64,000 bases of DNA from Alicyclobacillus contaminans DSM 17975 (GCF_000429525.1 NZ_AUCA01000010.1:19810-83809); one strand, 5' to 3'; shown: positions 1 to 8,927, counted from the stretch's first letter. Numbers and translations are program-made. The notes: generated by a model not told the origin, from the sequence alone.

Positions 1-136
1 GCAGCAGCACTTCGGTGAGGACGGATGCGGGGCCGCCGGTGACAGCCCCCGTGGTTCCGGAGCGCAGTTGAAAGGAAAGGCTGCCTTTGGGGGCGTGGTG
101 CCCTGTCCAGCGCACCTGATCGAAGACGAAAATCAT
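1..136 (-). CDS. Partial CDS, possibly ABC-type ATPase N-terminus
   Basis: The first 45 residues of a reverse-strand gene that runs off the left edge. The start is an ATG preceded at 7 bases by a strong AGGAGG. The visible protein begins MIFVFDQVRW and continues with FQLRSGTTGAVTGGPAS, which has the spacing of the beta-strand and P-loop region of an ABC ATPase. A canonical GxGKS/T is not present, so this could be a degenerate Walker A or an unrelated protein. A perfect inverted repeat and an extended -10 (TGCTATGAT, around base 180) lie just upstream, so the gene is probably repressor-controlled. Function is not assigned with confidence. Confidence 0.4.
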   Translation of the reverse strand, partial: MIFVFDQVRWTGHHAPKGSLSFQLRSGTTGAVTGGPASVLTEVLL

Positions 137-149
137 CACCATTCCTCCT

Positions 150-166
150 AATGACATTGTGTCATT
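150..166. promoter_or_regulatory. Inverted repeat, candidate operator
   Basis: The sequence AATGACA-TTG-TGTCATT is a perfect 7-base inverted repeat. It lies between an extended -10 element on the reverse strand and the ribosome binding site of the leftmost gene. A repressor bound here would block transcription of that gene. The TGACA-N3-TGTCA core is typical of a dimeric winged-helix repressor site, but no such regulator is visible in the window. Confidence 0.4.
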
Positions 167-371
167 TTGTGCTGGAAACATCATAGCATGCTGCTTGGGT
201 TTGGCACATCCCGTGGTTGTCTTAGTTTGCGCTGAATCTTTGCGCGCCATGAGCCGGCGGTTCACGGACGGCGCCGGTCTGCTGGATGGCTCTCCTGCAT
301 TTACTAAGAGGAAAACGAAATGCGCAACGAGAAAAAATTGTAAGAGAAGTATGTCATTCGGGAGGCCGTGC

Positions 372-659
372 ATGCTGTTCAGAGTCGGGAAGGTCAAACT
401 GAGCCGAGCGGTGTTGGAGAGCGATGTCCAGGTGGAGGATCTGATTTCCGCGTTCGAACGGTACTTACGAGGGGATTGGGGAGACGGGGACTTCGCGCCG
501 GACATCTCGAACGATCTCGCCCTGACGTGTGGTGAACGGATTGTCGCGACGTACACGGCGGCCGACGGGCAGAAAATTTGCATGTCCACCGCGAACGGCC
601 GCACGTACATCTGCTTCCCGCACGAGGTACAGTCCTTACGAAACACGGTGTTCACCTGA
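372..659 (+). CDS. Small GDWGD-motif protein of plasmid/phage type
   Basis: A 95-residue protein that starts at an ATG six bases after a GGGAGG. It contains RGDWGDGD near residue 35 and, further on, a conserved-looking stretch with GERIVATYTAADGQKI and TANGRTYICFPHEV. This layout matches a family of about 90-100 residue proteins common on plasmids and integrative elements. Database entries for that family are often mislabelled as restriction subunit M; the usual pattern is GDWGD, then a G-R-S-Y strand, then T-x-x-DRS-x-T-x-LLPEEY. The molecular role of the family is unknown. The gene stands alone, so it may be a remnant of a mobile element. Confidence 0.55.
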   Translation: MLFRVGKVKLSRAVLESDVQVEDLISAFERYLRGDWGDGDFAPDISNDLALTCGERIVATYTAADGQKICMSTANGRTYICFPHEVQSLRNTVFT

Positions 660-810
660 ACCTGCGACAGACATCCGGCGATAACTCGCTCCTCCTCGCC
701 AATCGGGTATAGACGGAACGCGTTTCTTGTTGTACAACAGGTATTGTTCTTCAAATGATATTGATGCAATGACTTTGTTCGTACGCGGAGAACGTCGGAG
801 GAGCGAGGGC

Positions 811-1722
811 ATGGAAGTTCGTCAGTTGCAGTATTTTCGGGCGGTGGCCGAATTGGAGCATGTGACGCAGGCGGCAGAACGGCTCCACGTCGCCCAGTCG
901 GCCATCAGTCGCCAAATTCGCCTGTTGGAAGAGGAACTGGGAGCGCCCCTGTTTTACCGGGAGGGAACCGGCATTCGCCTTTCGGCGTTTGGGAAGCGGT
1001 TCTTGCCGCGCGCGCTTCGGATTCTGCGCGAAATTGAATTCGCGAGGCAGGACGCGGAGCACTTTCTCAATCCGGACACGGGGACTGTTCGCCTCGGGTT
1101 TCCACATAGCGTTGGCGTTCATTATGTGCCCTCTCTGATTGCCGCCTTTCGCAGCGAAGCGCCGAACGTGCAGTTCGATTTGGTGCAGACGCGCGTGCAC
1201 AACTTGTTGGAAGACCTGCTGAACGGAGACTTGGAACTGGCCATCATCACGCCGTGGGAAGACATCGATGACGTTCCGCCGCTGACCGGGGAATACCTGT
1301 ACCAGGAAGAGATGCGCGCCATCGTTCCGAGCAATCATCCCTTGGCCAAGAAGCCGGACATCCACCTGTCTGAACTACAGCCAGATCCCTTCATCCTGTT
1401 CAAGCCTGGCTACACGCTTCGCACGTTGGTTTGGGACGCCTGTCTGGCCGCCGGTTTTGAGCCGAACATCGCGTTTGAAGCCGAAGAAACCGACACCATT
1501 CGTGCCTTCGTTCAAGCCGGACTCGGTGTCAGCGTTTTGCCGATGGTCCATCCCAACGCTGGCAACGTGCCCGGCATCGCCGCGGTGCCGATCCGCGGCG
1601 GAGGCTTTCTGCGGTCAGTGGGTATCGCCTGGCACCGAGAAGCGGGCCAATCTGGGCCTGCGCGCCGCTTCGCCCAGTTTGTGGTCGCGCGGGCGCGGGC
1701 GCACGGATCGTTGTCCCCTTGA
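811..1722 (+). CDS. LysR-family transcriptional regulator, GltC-like
   Basis: A 303-residue LysR regulator. Residues 1-60 form the winged helix-turn-helix (LQYFRAVAELEHVTQAAE, then HVAQSAISRQIRLLEEELG), and a periplasmic-binding-like effector domain follows. The N-terminus and the segment GTVRLGFPHSVGVHYVPSL closely resemble Bacillus GltC, which controls glutamate synthase. Here the neighbour is panD, not gltAB, so the target is uncertain. The ATG at 811 was chosen because GGAGGAG precedes it and it gives the standard family start; in-frame codons further upstream have no such support. Confidence 0.85.
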   Translation: MEVRQLQYFRAVAELEHVTQAAERLHVAQSAISRQIRLLEEELGAPLFYREGTGIRLSAFGKRFLPRALRILREIEFARQDAEHFLNPDTGTVRLGFPHSVGVHYVPSLIAAFRSEAPNVQFDLVQTRVHNLLEDLLNGDLELAIITPWEDIDDVPPLTGEYLYQEEMRAIVPSNHPLAKKPDIHLSELQPDPFILFKPGYTLRTLVWDACLAAGFEPNIAFEAEETDTIRAFVQAGLGVSVLPMVHPNAGNVPGIAAVPIRGGGFLRSVGIAWHREAGQSGPARRFAQFVVARARAHGSLSP

Positions 1723-1783
1723 TTTTCGGTTCGCAGCTGGCGTAGCATGGGTCTGGAAAGTCGGGCAGAGAGGGTGAGGGCGT

Positions 1784-2158
1784 GTGTTGCGCACGCTGAT
1801 GAAGTCGAAAATTCATCGGGCCACGGTCACGCGGACCAACTTGAACTACAAGGGCAGCATCACGATTGATGCGGCGTTGATGGAGCAGGCCGACCTGGTG
1901 GAGAATGAACTCGTCCAGGTGGTCAATGTCAACAATGGGCAGCGGTTTGAAACGTACGTCATCGTCGGCGAACGGAACAGCGGGTGCATTGAGCTCAATG
2001 GCGCCGCAGCCCGGCTGGCGGAACCCGGGGATTTGGTCATCATCATTTCTTATGGCATGTACACGCAGGAAGAGGTCAGAGCTCATAAACCCATCGTGCT
2101 GATGGTTGATGAGAAGAATCGGCCCGCGGAGCGGCTCGACGTGGAGCAGAATCCGTAG
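1784..2158 (+). CDS. panD: Aspartate 1-decarboxylase proenzyme
   Basis: PanD decarboxylates L-aspartate to beta-alanine for pantothenate and CoA synthesis. The protein has 124 residues, close to the family's usual length. The self-cleavage site Gly24-Ser25 lies in NYKGSITID, where Ser25 becomes the pyruvoyl group. The conserved N-terminus ([16 protein letters not shown]) and NGAAAR are also present. The start is GTG, or TTG one codon later. The gene stands apart from panB and panC, which are not in this window, and ends at a strong hairpin. Confidence 0.96.
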   Translation: MLRTLMKSKIHRATVTRTNLNYKGSITIDAALMEQADLVENELVQVVNVNNGQRFETYVIVGERNSGCIELNGAAARLAEPGDLVIIISYGMYTQEEVRAHKPIVLMVDEKNRPAERLDVEQNP

Positions 2159-2212
2159 ACGGGCCCTTGTTGCTGCACGCGCTTCGGCCGGGGCGTCGGC
2201 GCGGTGGAATGA

Positions 2213-2244
2213 AAAAGAGCTGCCTAGCCGTGGGCAGCTCTTTT
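2213..2244. terminator. Bidirectional terminator between panD and mtnD
   Basis: The arms AAAAGAGCTGCC and GGCAGCTCTTTT form a perfect 12-bp stem with a 7-base loop. An A-tract precedes it and a T-tract follows, so it can work on both strands. It separates the convergent panD and mtnD genes. Confidence 0.9.
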
Positions 2245-2255
2245 GTATGGGTGGA

Positions 2256-2795
2256 TTATGCTTGCTGAAACTCCGGATCGGCATACGGATGCGCCACCCA
2301 GCCGGATGGGTCGATGAACAGCCGAATGGCCACCACCTTGCGCTCGTCGGTCAATGTGAAGAAGTGGGGGTTGTTCTCCGGCACAGAAATCACATCGCCC
2401 GCCTCGAGAACAACGTCAAAATAGCCGACCTGTTGGCTCTTGATGACGAATATGCCGCTGCCGGCCACGATAGCCCGCACTTCGTCCTCGGTATGGGTGT
2501 GCACCTGTTCGAATTTCTTGAGCAGGTCCTCAAGGTTCGGCGTGGCATCGGACAGGGAGATGACATCCCACTTCACGTAACCCCGCGCTTTCGCGAGAGA
2601 TTCAATATCGGACTGGAACGCATCGAGCACCTGTTGCTTTTCGTCATCGCTCAGGACGAAACGGCCCCGCAGGTCAGCCGGCAGTTGGTCTGTGTCCCAG
2701 TGGTCGTAGTAGACGTTTTGATCCGCAAGGAATTGGCGGACCTTGGCCTCATCGGAAATCTGCTCTCCGGTGTTGCGTACGCGAATCGTTGCCAT
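2256..2795 (-). CDS. mtnD: Acireductone dioxygenase (methionine salvage)
   Basis: MtnD oxidises the acireductone made by MtnX to formate and 2-keto-4-methylthiobutyrate, the direct precursor of methionine. The 179-residue cupin carries the metal ligands His99, His101 and Glu105 in VHTHTEDEVRAI and His144 in NNPHFF. The start ATG has AGGAGG seven bases upstream. It is read away from mtnWXB, on the other side of a 700-base gap, so the salvage genes are split into two transcription units. The enzyme is the Fe(II) type if it produces the methionine precursor. Confidence 0.95.
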   Translation of the reverse strand: MATIRVRNTGEQISDEAKVRQFLADQNVYYDHWDTDQLPADLRGRFVLSDDEKQQVLDAFQSDIESLAKARGYVKWDVISLSDATPNLEDLLKKFEQVHTHTEDEVRAIVAGSGIFVIKSQQVGYFDVVLEAGDVISVPENNPHFFTLTDERKVVAIRLFIDPSGWVAHPYADPEFQQA

Positions 2796-3389
2796 GCGTG
2801 TTCCTCCTTCATGAGTGGTGCAAGTCGCGCCATGACTTGGATTCCATGTTAGGGCACTGTGTGGGAATTGTCTATCCTTTCTTAACATAGGGTACAGCAA
2901 TTCCACAGGCGGATGTTATATCCACATGTGTCATCGGTGTGGGTGATACACCCGGAAGTGTCACGTGCCCTGTTCCACGTGGACGGATTGCAGCGCGGAT
3001 AAGTCCTCGCGTTGGACGCAGAGAATCGGGCGCAAAGCGGGTTTGGCATTCCGACCAAAGTCGGAGGCCCGACGGGACCTGATGGCGGTTGTGTCCCGCA
3101 GATTCCGGAGGGTAAGATGAGAGCGCACAGAGCCGCCGAAGCGTGGCAAAGCCAGCAACATGAGCCGTCTGGATGAAGGTGCACATCCTCTCATTCAAGG
3201 TGGATCTGGAACTGGCCTGTGATTCTCAGCGCGGTGGAGGATGCGATGGTGATGGAGGCGCTGCGCGCAGGACAGGACACAGGCGGCGATTTACGCCATT
3301 CGCAACGGTCTGGATAGATGCTGAGGCCGTCCTCGAGACATGGCTCAAGACAATTGTGTCCCATCCCATGTTTTCATCCCTATGGAAGT
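2796..3389. other. Long intergenic region with no intact gene
   Basis: About 600 bases lie between the mtnD start and the mtnW promoter. I see no SAM riboswitch signature, no RNA gene and no open frame with a credible ribosome binding site. Reading frames on both strands are short and have non-coding composition, apart from the shifted-frame stretch listed separately. Confidence 0.5.
3160..3318 (+). pseudogene. Possible gene relic with frame changes
   Basis: Three consecutive protein-like segments occur here in different frames. They are MSRLDEGAHPLIQGGSGTGL followed by a stop, then PVILSAVEDAMVMEALRAG in the next frame, then AAIYAIRNGLD in a third. Read together they could be a decayed reading frame of about 55 codons. 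I do not recognise the protein, and the pattern may be chance in G+C-rich DNA. Confidence 0.25.
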
Positions 3390-3418
3390 TTGACTTCTCT
3401 CCTGTCGATTCGTATAGT
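3390..3418 (+). promoter_or_regulatory. Sigma-A promoter of mtnWXB
   Basis: TTGACT and TATAGT are separated by 17 bases, a near-consensus sigma-A promoter. Transcription would begin near 3425, about 75 bases before mtnW. The leader contains a GC-rich hairpin (GCGCCTC...GAGGCGC, about 3445-3472) without a T-tract. Confidence 0.8.
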
Positions 3419-3500
3419 AAGTTTGAGTTTTCATGAAACGGTGCGCCTCTTTCTGCACAGAAGGAGGCGCTTGTCGTGCAGGGAATCACGGGAAGGAGCA

Positions 3501-4733
3501 ATGGCCATGAACGAAAAGCCCGGTTACGCGTTGGCGCGGTATCTGTTGGTGGACAAGCCGGATCAGTTGGAACGGCGCGCGGAGGGGATGGCCGTCGGCC
3601 TCACGGTGGGAAGCTGGACGGATCTTCCCGCGACGAGGCAGGCATCGATGCAGCCGTACTGCGGAACGGTCGAAGGGGTGGAAATTCAGGAGGAACTGGA
3701 GAACGGCAGGGTGCGTGCCGAGGTGACCATCGGCTACCCGACGCGGAACTTTGGCCCGAGCATCCCCGCGCTCCTCACCACGGTGTTTGGCAAACTGTCC
3801 ATGGACGGGCAGATTCGGCTGGTGGATCTGCGGCTGCCAAAATCCTTCATCGCCGAATTCCCGGGGCCGAAGTTCGGCGTGGACGGGGTGCGGGAACGGG
3901 CGCGCGTCCACGGCCGTCCGCTCGTGATGAGCATTTTCAAGTCCTGCATCGGCCAGGACTTGGACGAACTCGCCGTTCACTTTCGGGAACAGGCGGCGGG
4001 TGGCGTGGACCTGATCAAAGACGATGAGATTTTCTTCAGCGAGCAGTTGGCCGCCCCGGAAACACGGGTGCAGCGGTTCCGGCAGCTGGCCGACGACATC
4101 GCCTCCACCACGGGCAAACCGGTGCTTTACGCGGTCAACCTGACGGGGCCCACGTTTGGCCTGCTGGAACGCGCCAAGCGCCTGTCTGACCTCGGGGCCG
4201 GCGCACTGCTCCTCAATGTGGTGGCCTACGGGTACGATGTGCTGCAGGCCTTGGCGTCCAATCCGGACGTGCACGTACCCATCCTGGCGCATCCTGCGGT
4301 GGCGGGGGCGATGTACGGATCGGCCACCCACGGCATTTCCAGCCACATCTTGCTCGGCCAATTGCTGCGGCTGGCGGGGGCAGACATCGCCATCTACCCG
4401 TCGCCTTACGGCTCGGTCACCCTGGCGGCGAAGGAAGGGGCGGCCCTGGTGGAATCACTGCGCGAGCCAAACGGCCTGAAGCCAGTGCTGCCGGCGCCGT
4501 CGGCGGGGATTCACCCAGGCTTGGTACCGACGCTGGTGCGCGACTTTGGCATGGACATCATCGTCAACGCGGGCGGCGCAATACACGGCCATCCGCTCGG
4601 AGCCACCGGCGGCGGACAGGCGTTCATGGCGGCCGTGGCGGCGGTCGGCGCGGGACAAAGTCTGAAACAGGCCGCCGAACACAGTGAACCGCTGCGGTTG
4701 GCCCTGGACAAATGGGGGTATCCAAGCGCGTGA
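3501..4733 (+). CDS. mtnW: RuBisCO-like DK-MTP-1-P enolase (methionine salvage)
   Basis: MtnW converts 2,3-diketo-5-methylthiopentyl-1-phosphate to its 1-phosphoenol form. It is a form IV RuBisCO-like protein of 410 residues. It has the metal-binding loop motif GGVDLIKDDEIF near residues 170-181, and GSATHGISSHILLG plus NAGGAIHGHPLGATGGGQA in the C-terminal barrel. It lacks a true carbon-fixation active site and should not be read as a RuBisCO. The ATG follows GGAAGGAG. It is the first gene of a tightly packed operon with mtnX and mtnB. Confidence 0.95.
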   Translation: MAMNEKPGYALARYLLVDKPDQLERRAEGMAVGLTVGSWTDLPATRQASMQPYCGTVEGVEIQEELENGRVRAEVTIGYPTRNFGPSIPALLTTVFGKLSMDGQIRLVDLRLPKSFIAEFPGPKFGVDGVRERARVHGRPLVMSIFKSCIGQDLDELAVHFREQAAGGVDLIKDDEIFFSEQLAAPETRVQRFRQLADDIASTTGKPVLYAVNLTGPTFGLLERAKRLSDLGAGALLLNVVAYGYDVLQALASNPDVHVPILAHPAVAGAMYGSATHGISSHILLGQLLRLAGADIAIYPSPYGSVTLAAKEGAALVESLREPNGLKPVLPAPSAGIHPGLVPTLVRDFGMDIIVNAGGAIHGHPLGATGGGQAFMAAVAAVGAGQSLKQAAEHSEPLRLALDKWGYPSA

Positions 4734-5398
4734 CGGGGAATCGGTTGGCGTTTTATTGCGATTTTGACGGGACGATTGCGGAACGGGACATGATTGGCGT
4801 ACTGGTTCGGCGGTTCGCCCCTCCGGAGGCGCTGGACATCGTCCAGGACGTGAACGCGAAGCGGCGAACGGTCAAAGACGGGGTGGAGGCCATGTTTCGC
4901 ATGACTGCAGCATCCGTCTATCCGCAGATGGTGGAGTACGTGCGGGAACACACCGTCCTCCGGCCGGGATTCGCGGAGTTTGTCGAGCGCTGCCGCACCG
5001 CAGGGTGGCGGTTGACCGTGGTCAGCGGCGGCTTTGACTTCTTCGTGGTGCCCGCGCTCGCGCCTTTCGCAGACACCGTCGCGGTGTACTGCAATCGACT
5101 GGTGGAGGAGAACGGGCATTTGCAGGTGGTCTGGCGCGTTCCGTGCGATGAGACGTGCGAGGGGGGATGCGGTCTCTGCAAGCCCGCCGTCATCCGGCGG
5201 ACGCGCCGGCCCGGTGAGCGGCTGGTGGTGGTGGGCGATGGCGTTACCGATGTGAAACAGGCCCAACTCGCCGATTTCGTCTTCGCGCGGGACAAGTTGC
5301 TGGCGGAGTGCCAAAGGCTGCATCTGCCGCACGCGTCGTTTGACACGTTCTACGATATTCTCGAACATCCTTGGGTATCTGAAACGGAGGTCCGGTGA
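4730..5398 (+). CDS. mtnX: HK-MTPenyl-1-P phosphatase (methionine salvage)
   Basis: MtnX removes the phosphate from 2-hydroxy-3-keto-5-methylthiopentenyl-1-phosphate to give the acireductone used by MtnD. HAD-superfamily motifs are present in order: YCDFDGTI near the N-terminus with the nucleophilic Asp, VVSGGFDFF, and VVVGDGVTDVKQA. The cluster CDETCEGGCGLCK between motifs is a cysteine-rich insertion seen in this family. The GTG chosen overlaps the mtnW stop by three bases (GTGA), which implies translational coupling. An in-frame ATG at 4712 is the alternative start. Length is 222 residues. Confidence 0.93.
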   Translation: MTGNRLAFYCDFDGTIAERDMIGVLVRRFAPPEALDIVQDVNAKRRTVKDGVEAMFRMTAASVYPQMVEYVREHTVLRPGFAEFVERCRTAGWRLTVVSGGFDFFVVPALAPFADTVAVYCNRLVEENGHLQVVWRVPCDETCEGGCGLCKPAVIRRTRRPGERLVVVGDGVTDVKQAQLADFVFARDKLLAECQRLHLPHASFDTFYDILEHPWVSETEVR

Positions 5399-6037
5399 AT
5401 GGTTCACGCGTTGGAACAACGGCGGCAGGTTCGCCAACTGGCGGCTGAATTGGCCGCCCGCGGGTGGCTGCCCGCGACGAGTGGGAATTTGTCCGTAAAG
5501 GTCAAGGCCGATCCGCTCTGCATCGCCATCACTCGCAGCGGCGCGGACAAACAGCAGTTGACGGAGGCGGACGTCATCCTCGTGAACGGAGACAACCAGG
5601 TGGTGGATGAAACGCCGTACCGCCCGTCCGCGGAGACGGCGGTTCACACGCAGTTGTACAACAAGTTTGGCTGCGGGGCGGTTCTGCATGTACATACCCA
5701 GTACAACAATCTGGTGTCTGACGCGTATTTTGAGGACGGAGGCGTCGAATTGACAGGGTATGAACTGTTGAAGGCGCTCGGTCACTGGGAAGAGAACGCG
5801 CGAATTCGGGTGCCCATTGTCGAGAATTTCCACGACCTGAACCGGTTGGCGTCCGCGGTGGCCGCCGTCGCGGATCCGGATGTGCCGGGCGTTCTCGTGC
5901 GCAACCACGGGATCTACGCGTTTGGCCAATCGGCGGATGAGGCGAAGCGTCACCTCGAAGCATTGGAATGGCTGTTTGAATACCACGTGCGGCGGATTCA
6001 ATTCGCCGCTGCCAGGCGCCGCTTGGAGCAGATCTGA
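5399..6037 (+). CDS. mtnB: Methylthioribulose-1-phosphate dehydratase
   Basis: MtnB dehydrates 5-methylthioribulose-1-phosphate to the diketo compound that MtnW uses. It is a class II aldolase-fold enzyme of 212 residues. The zinc ligands His97 and His99 lie in LHVHTQYN and His170 in VRNHGIYAFG. SGNLSVK near residue 28 is the phosphate-binding region. The ATG directly follows the mtnX stop after GGAGG, so it is co-translated. mtnA and mtnK, needed earlier in the pathway, are not in this window. Confidence 0.95.
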   Translation: MVHALEQRRQVRQLAAELAARGWLPATSGNLSVKVKADPLCIAITRSGADKQQLTEADVILVNGDNQVVDETPYRPSAETAVHTQLYNKFGCGAVLHVHTQYNNLVSDAYFEDGGVELTGYELLKALGHWEENARIRVPIVENFHDLNRLASAVAAVADPDVPGVLVRNHGIYAFGQSADEAKRHLEALEWLFEYHVRRIQFAAARRRLEQI

Positions 6038-6091
6038 GCAGAGGGCCGGGGGACAGACCGGCTGTCCAACCGGGCTGCGGGAGGGGACTGC

Positions 6092-8848
6092 ATGGTACGC
6101 ATTTCGAAACGATTTCGCATACCGCGCGCGGTGTGGGTGATCTTGGTGCTCCTGTTGGCACTGTACGCCGCTCGCATCTGGGTGGACCAGCTGTACGCGC
6201 TGCGTCGGCATGTCGCGCTGGGGTACGGATCGGTCTACAGCCTCAATATGACCATTGCGTTGGTCAGCACCTATCTGGGCGGGCTCGTGTGCCTGCTGCT
6301 GGGCATTTTTGCGGTCCGGCCGTACCGGGAGGTGGCTCCGAAACCGCTGGTTCGCCTGCTGCAGGTGGTCGCCGCCGTGCTCGGATGGGTCATCGGCACC
6401 GGACTGTGGCAGCTGAACCCGACCGACTGGCTGCTGTATGTCCACCACGCGCCGTTTCACCGGGTGGATCCGCTGTTTCACCTGGACCTGTCCTTCTACG
6501 TGTATCAACTGCCGCTGGACATCGGCATCTTGGCGCGGCTGTTGACCATGCTGGCGCTCTGGATGCTTGTTCGACTCCCCCTGCCGGCCATCGCGCTGAT
6601 GAAACAGTTCGCGGTTCGCCGCATCCGCCTGGGGGCTCCGGTTCCCGCAGCGCTGTTGCAGCGTCATTCGCGCGGGCTGCTGGTCTGCCTGGGTGTGCTG
6701 TTCGTCGGTTTCGCCGCGCTGACGTGGTTGCACCGCTTCACCCTGGCCTACACGACAGGGAATGGAACGTTTTTGGCGGGGCCGGACTTCGTGACCGCCC
6801 GTCTGACCATCCCCGTGTTCACGTGGGTGCACATCACGCTGCTGCTGATTGCGGCGCTATCCACGTGGTGGCTGGCATTCGGCAAGCACGCGTTGGTGGT
6901 GGAGCGGGACGGCTTTGCGGTGGTGTCCGTGAGCCGGGTGAAACCGCTGTTCTACGCCGGTGGCGGGTATCTCCTGTCGATGGTGGTGACCGGCGTGGTG
7001 GGCGCGTTGGTGAACGCGCTGTACGTTCATCCCAACCAGAGCACGGTGGAATTGCCGTACATTCAGCGCAGCATCGATGCGACGCGTTGGGCGCTCGGCA
7101 TTGACCACGTGGCGGTGAAGCCGTTCAACCCGGCGACGACGCTGACGGCGTCCGCAGTTCAGGCGGACACTCCGACGTTGAACAATGCGCGCGTGAACGA
7201 CCAGGGACAGACCACCACCATCTACAATCAGTTGCAGAGTTTCAAGAATTACTTCCAGTTCACACCGGCTGAGGTGGATCGGTATCAACAGGACGAGGTG
7301 TACATCTCGGCCCGCGAAATGGATGTGGATAAACTGCCCGTCCAGACCTGGGTCAATCGCACTTTGGTGTACACCCATGGTTACGGCATCGCGGCGAGTC
7401 CGGTGAATCGCTTTGACGCGGACGGCCTGCCGCTGTTATGGGCGAAGGACACGCCGCAGACCACACAGGCGCCCATTCCCGCCATCACGCGACCGGAGAT
7501 TTACTTCGGGATGATGCAGAACGACGTCATTGCGCCGTCCAAACAGGGAGAGTTCGACTACCCCGCCGGCGCCGCGGATCACACGTCGCATTATCAGGGA
7601 GGCTATGGGTTGCCGGTGAACGGGAACCGCTGGCTGCTGGCTCTGGAGGAGAAATCGCTGAAATTCTTCACGAGTGATCAAATCACGGCCCAGTCCCAGT
7701 ACCTGTTCGACCGCGACATCTACGACCGGGTAAAGGACATCGCTCCGTTCTTGGTGTATGACTCGGATGCGTTCCCGTTTATCGACAGCCAGGGCCATAT
7801 CCAGTGGATGTTGGACGCGTTCACGGAAACCTCGAACATCCCGTACGCACAGACCTATATGAACACCAACTACGTCCGCAATTCCGTGAAAGTGGTGGTG
7901 GACGCCTACACCGGGAAGACGACGTTTTACGTGGTGGACCCGTCGGATCCGATGATTCAAAGCCTGATGCGGGTCTACCCCAAACTGTTCACCACGCAGA
8001 TTCCGGACGACGTGCGCGCGCACTTCCGGTATCCGATGGATCTGTTTCAGGTGCAGGCCACGGCGCTGGCCAGTTACCATATGACCGATCCGGCCGCGTT
8101 CTACAACCAGGAGGATCTCTGGGACCTGGCGGAGCAGGTGTACAACCAGAACGAGACCGCACCGCGTCCGCCGGTGTACCAGATGCTGCGGATGCCGGAT
8201 CGGACGCAGTTGAACTTTGTCCTGAGCGCGTTGTTCACGCCGCACCAGAAGATGAACCTGAACGGATGGCTGATTGCCGACAACGATCCGGGGAGCTACG
8301 GTCAGCTGACGCTCTACCAGTTCCCGCAGTCCAGCCTGATTTTCGGGCCGATGCAGGCGGAGAATCAGATTGACTCCAATCCGACCGTATCGTCCCAATT
8401 GACCCTGTGGAACCAGCAGGGTTCCCACGTTGTGCGCGGCGATCTGCTGATGATTCCGCTTGGCAACACGGTCCTGTATGTGGAGCCGATTTACATTGTC
8501 GCCAGCCGCGAGGGGTCTCTGCCGCAACTGCAGCGCGTGATTGTGGACTACAACAAGCAGGTCTACATGGATGATTCGCTCGGCGCCGCGATTCAAGATC
8601 TGTTGGGCAGCGGCAGCAACGGGGCTGAGCCGTTGCCGAACACGCCCGCAGGCGGGGCGGGCGGAGCAACGCCAAGTGCAGGGACGGGCGCAACCGAAAC
8701 GGTGGCGCAGCTGTCGGATCAGGCCAACCAGTGGTTCCAGAAGTACGAATCGGATACAGCGAAGGGAGACTTCGAAGCAGCCGGCGCGGACCTGAAGCAG
8801 CTCGGGCAGGTTCTTCAGCAGCTGCAGAAAGCGAGCAAGACCGGATGA
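6092..8848 (+). CDS. UPF0182 family large membrane protein
   Basis: A 918-residue protein of the UPF0182 (COG1615) family, whose function is unknown. About seven hydrophobic segments occupy the first 320 residues, starting with VWVILVLLLALYAARIW. A large extracytoplasmic domain follows, with family-typical motifs YNQLQSFKNYFQF, YTHGYGIAASPVN, PEIYFGM and EFDYP. The last 70 residues are rich in Gly, Ala, Gln and Glu and probably disordered. It starts 55 bases after mtnB with no terminator between, so it may be co-transcribed with the salvage genes. No metabolic link is known. Confidence 0.9.
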   Translation: MVRISKRFRIPRAVWVILVLLLALYAARIWVDQLYALRRHVALGYGSVYSLNMTIALVSTYLGGLVCLLLGIFAVRPYREVAPKPLVRLLQVVAAVLGWVIGTGLWQLNPTDWLLYVHHAPFHRVDPLFHLDLSFYVYQLPLDIGILARLLTMLALWMLVRLPLPAIALMKQFAVRRIRLGAPVPAALLQRHSRGLLVCLGVLFVGFAALTWLHRFTLAYTTGNGTFLAGPDFVTARLTIPVFTWVHITLLLIAALSTWWLAFGKHALVVERDGFAVVSVSRVKPLFYAGGGYLLSMVVTGVVGALVNALYVHPNQSTVELPYIQRSIDATRWALGIDHVAVKPFNPATTLTASAVQADTPTLNNARVNDQGQTTTIYNQLQSFKNYFQFTPAEVDRYQQDEVYISAREMDVDKLPVQTWVNRTLVYTHGYGIAASPVNRFDADGLPLLWAKDTPQTTQAPIPAITRPEIYFGMMQNDVIAPSKQGEFDYPAGAADHTSHYQGGYGLPVNGNRWLLALEEKSLKFFTSDQITAQSQYLFDRDIYDRVKDIAPFLVYDSDAFPFIDSQGHIQWMLDAFTETSNIPYAQTYMNTNYVRNSVKVVVDAYTGKTTFYVVDPSDPMIQSLMRVYPKLFTTQIPDDVRAHFRYPMDLFQVQATALASYHMTDPAAFYNQEDLWDLAEQVYNQNETAPRPPVYQMLRMPDRTQLNFVLSALFTPHQKMNLNGWLIADNDPGSYGQLTLYQFPQSSLIFGPMQAENQIDSNPTVSSQLTLWNQQGSHVVRGDLLMIPLGNTVLYVEPIYIVASREGSLPQLQRVIVDYNKQVYMDDSLGAAIQDLLGSGSNGAEPLPNTPAGGAGGATPSAGTGATETVAQLSDQANQWFQKYESDTAKGDFEAAGADLKQLGQVLQQLQKASKTG

Positions 8849-8927
8849 AAGGGACGGTCATCCGTCCATTCACGGCACCCTCTGGGCACATATGCTGAAA
8901 TCAGGCAACAGCTGGGGGGTGACCTGA

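Noticed and set aside
3501..4733. Reading mtnW as a true RuBisCO
   Set aside because: The operon context and form IV sequence features identify the methionine-salvage enolase.
4511..6832. A 773-codon reverse-strand open frame across mtnX-mtnB
   Set aside because: It is antisense to well-supported genes, has a His/Gln/Arg-rich shadow composition and no ribosome binding site.
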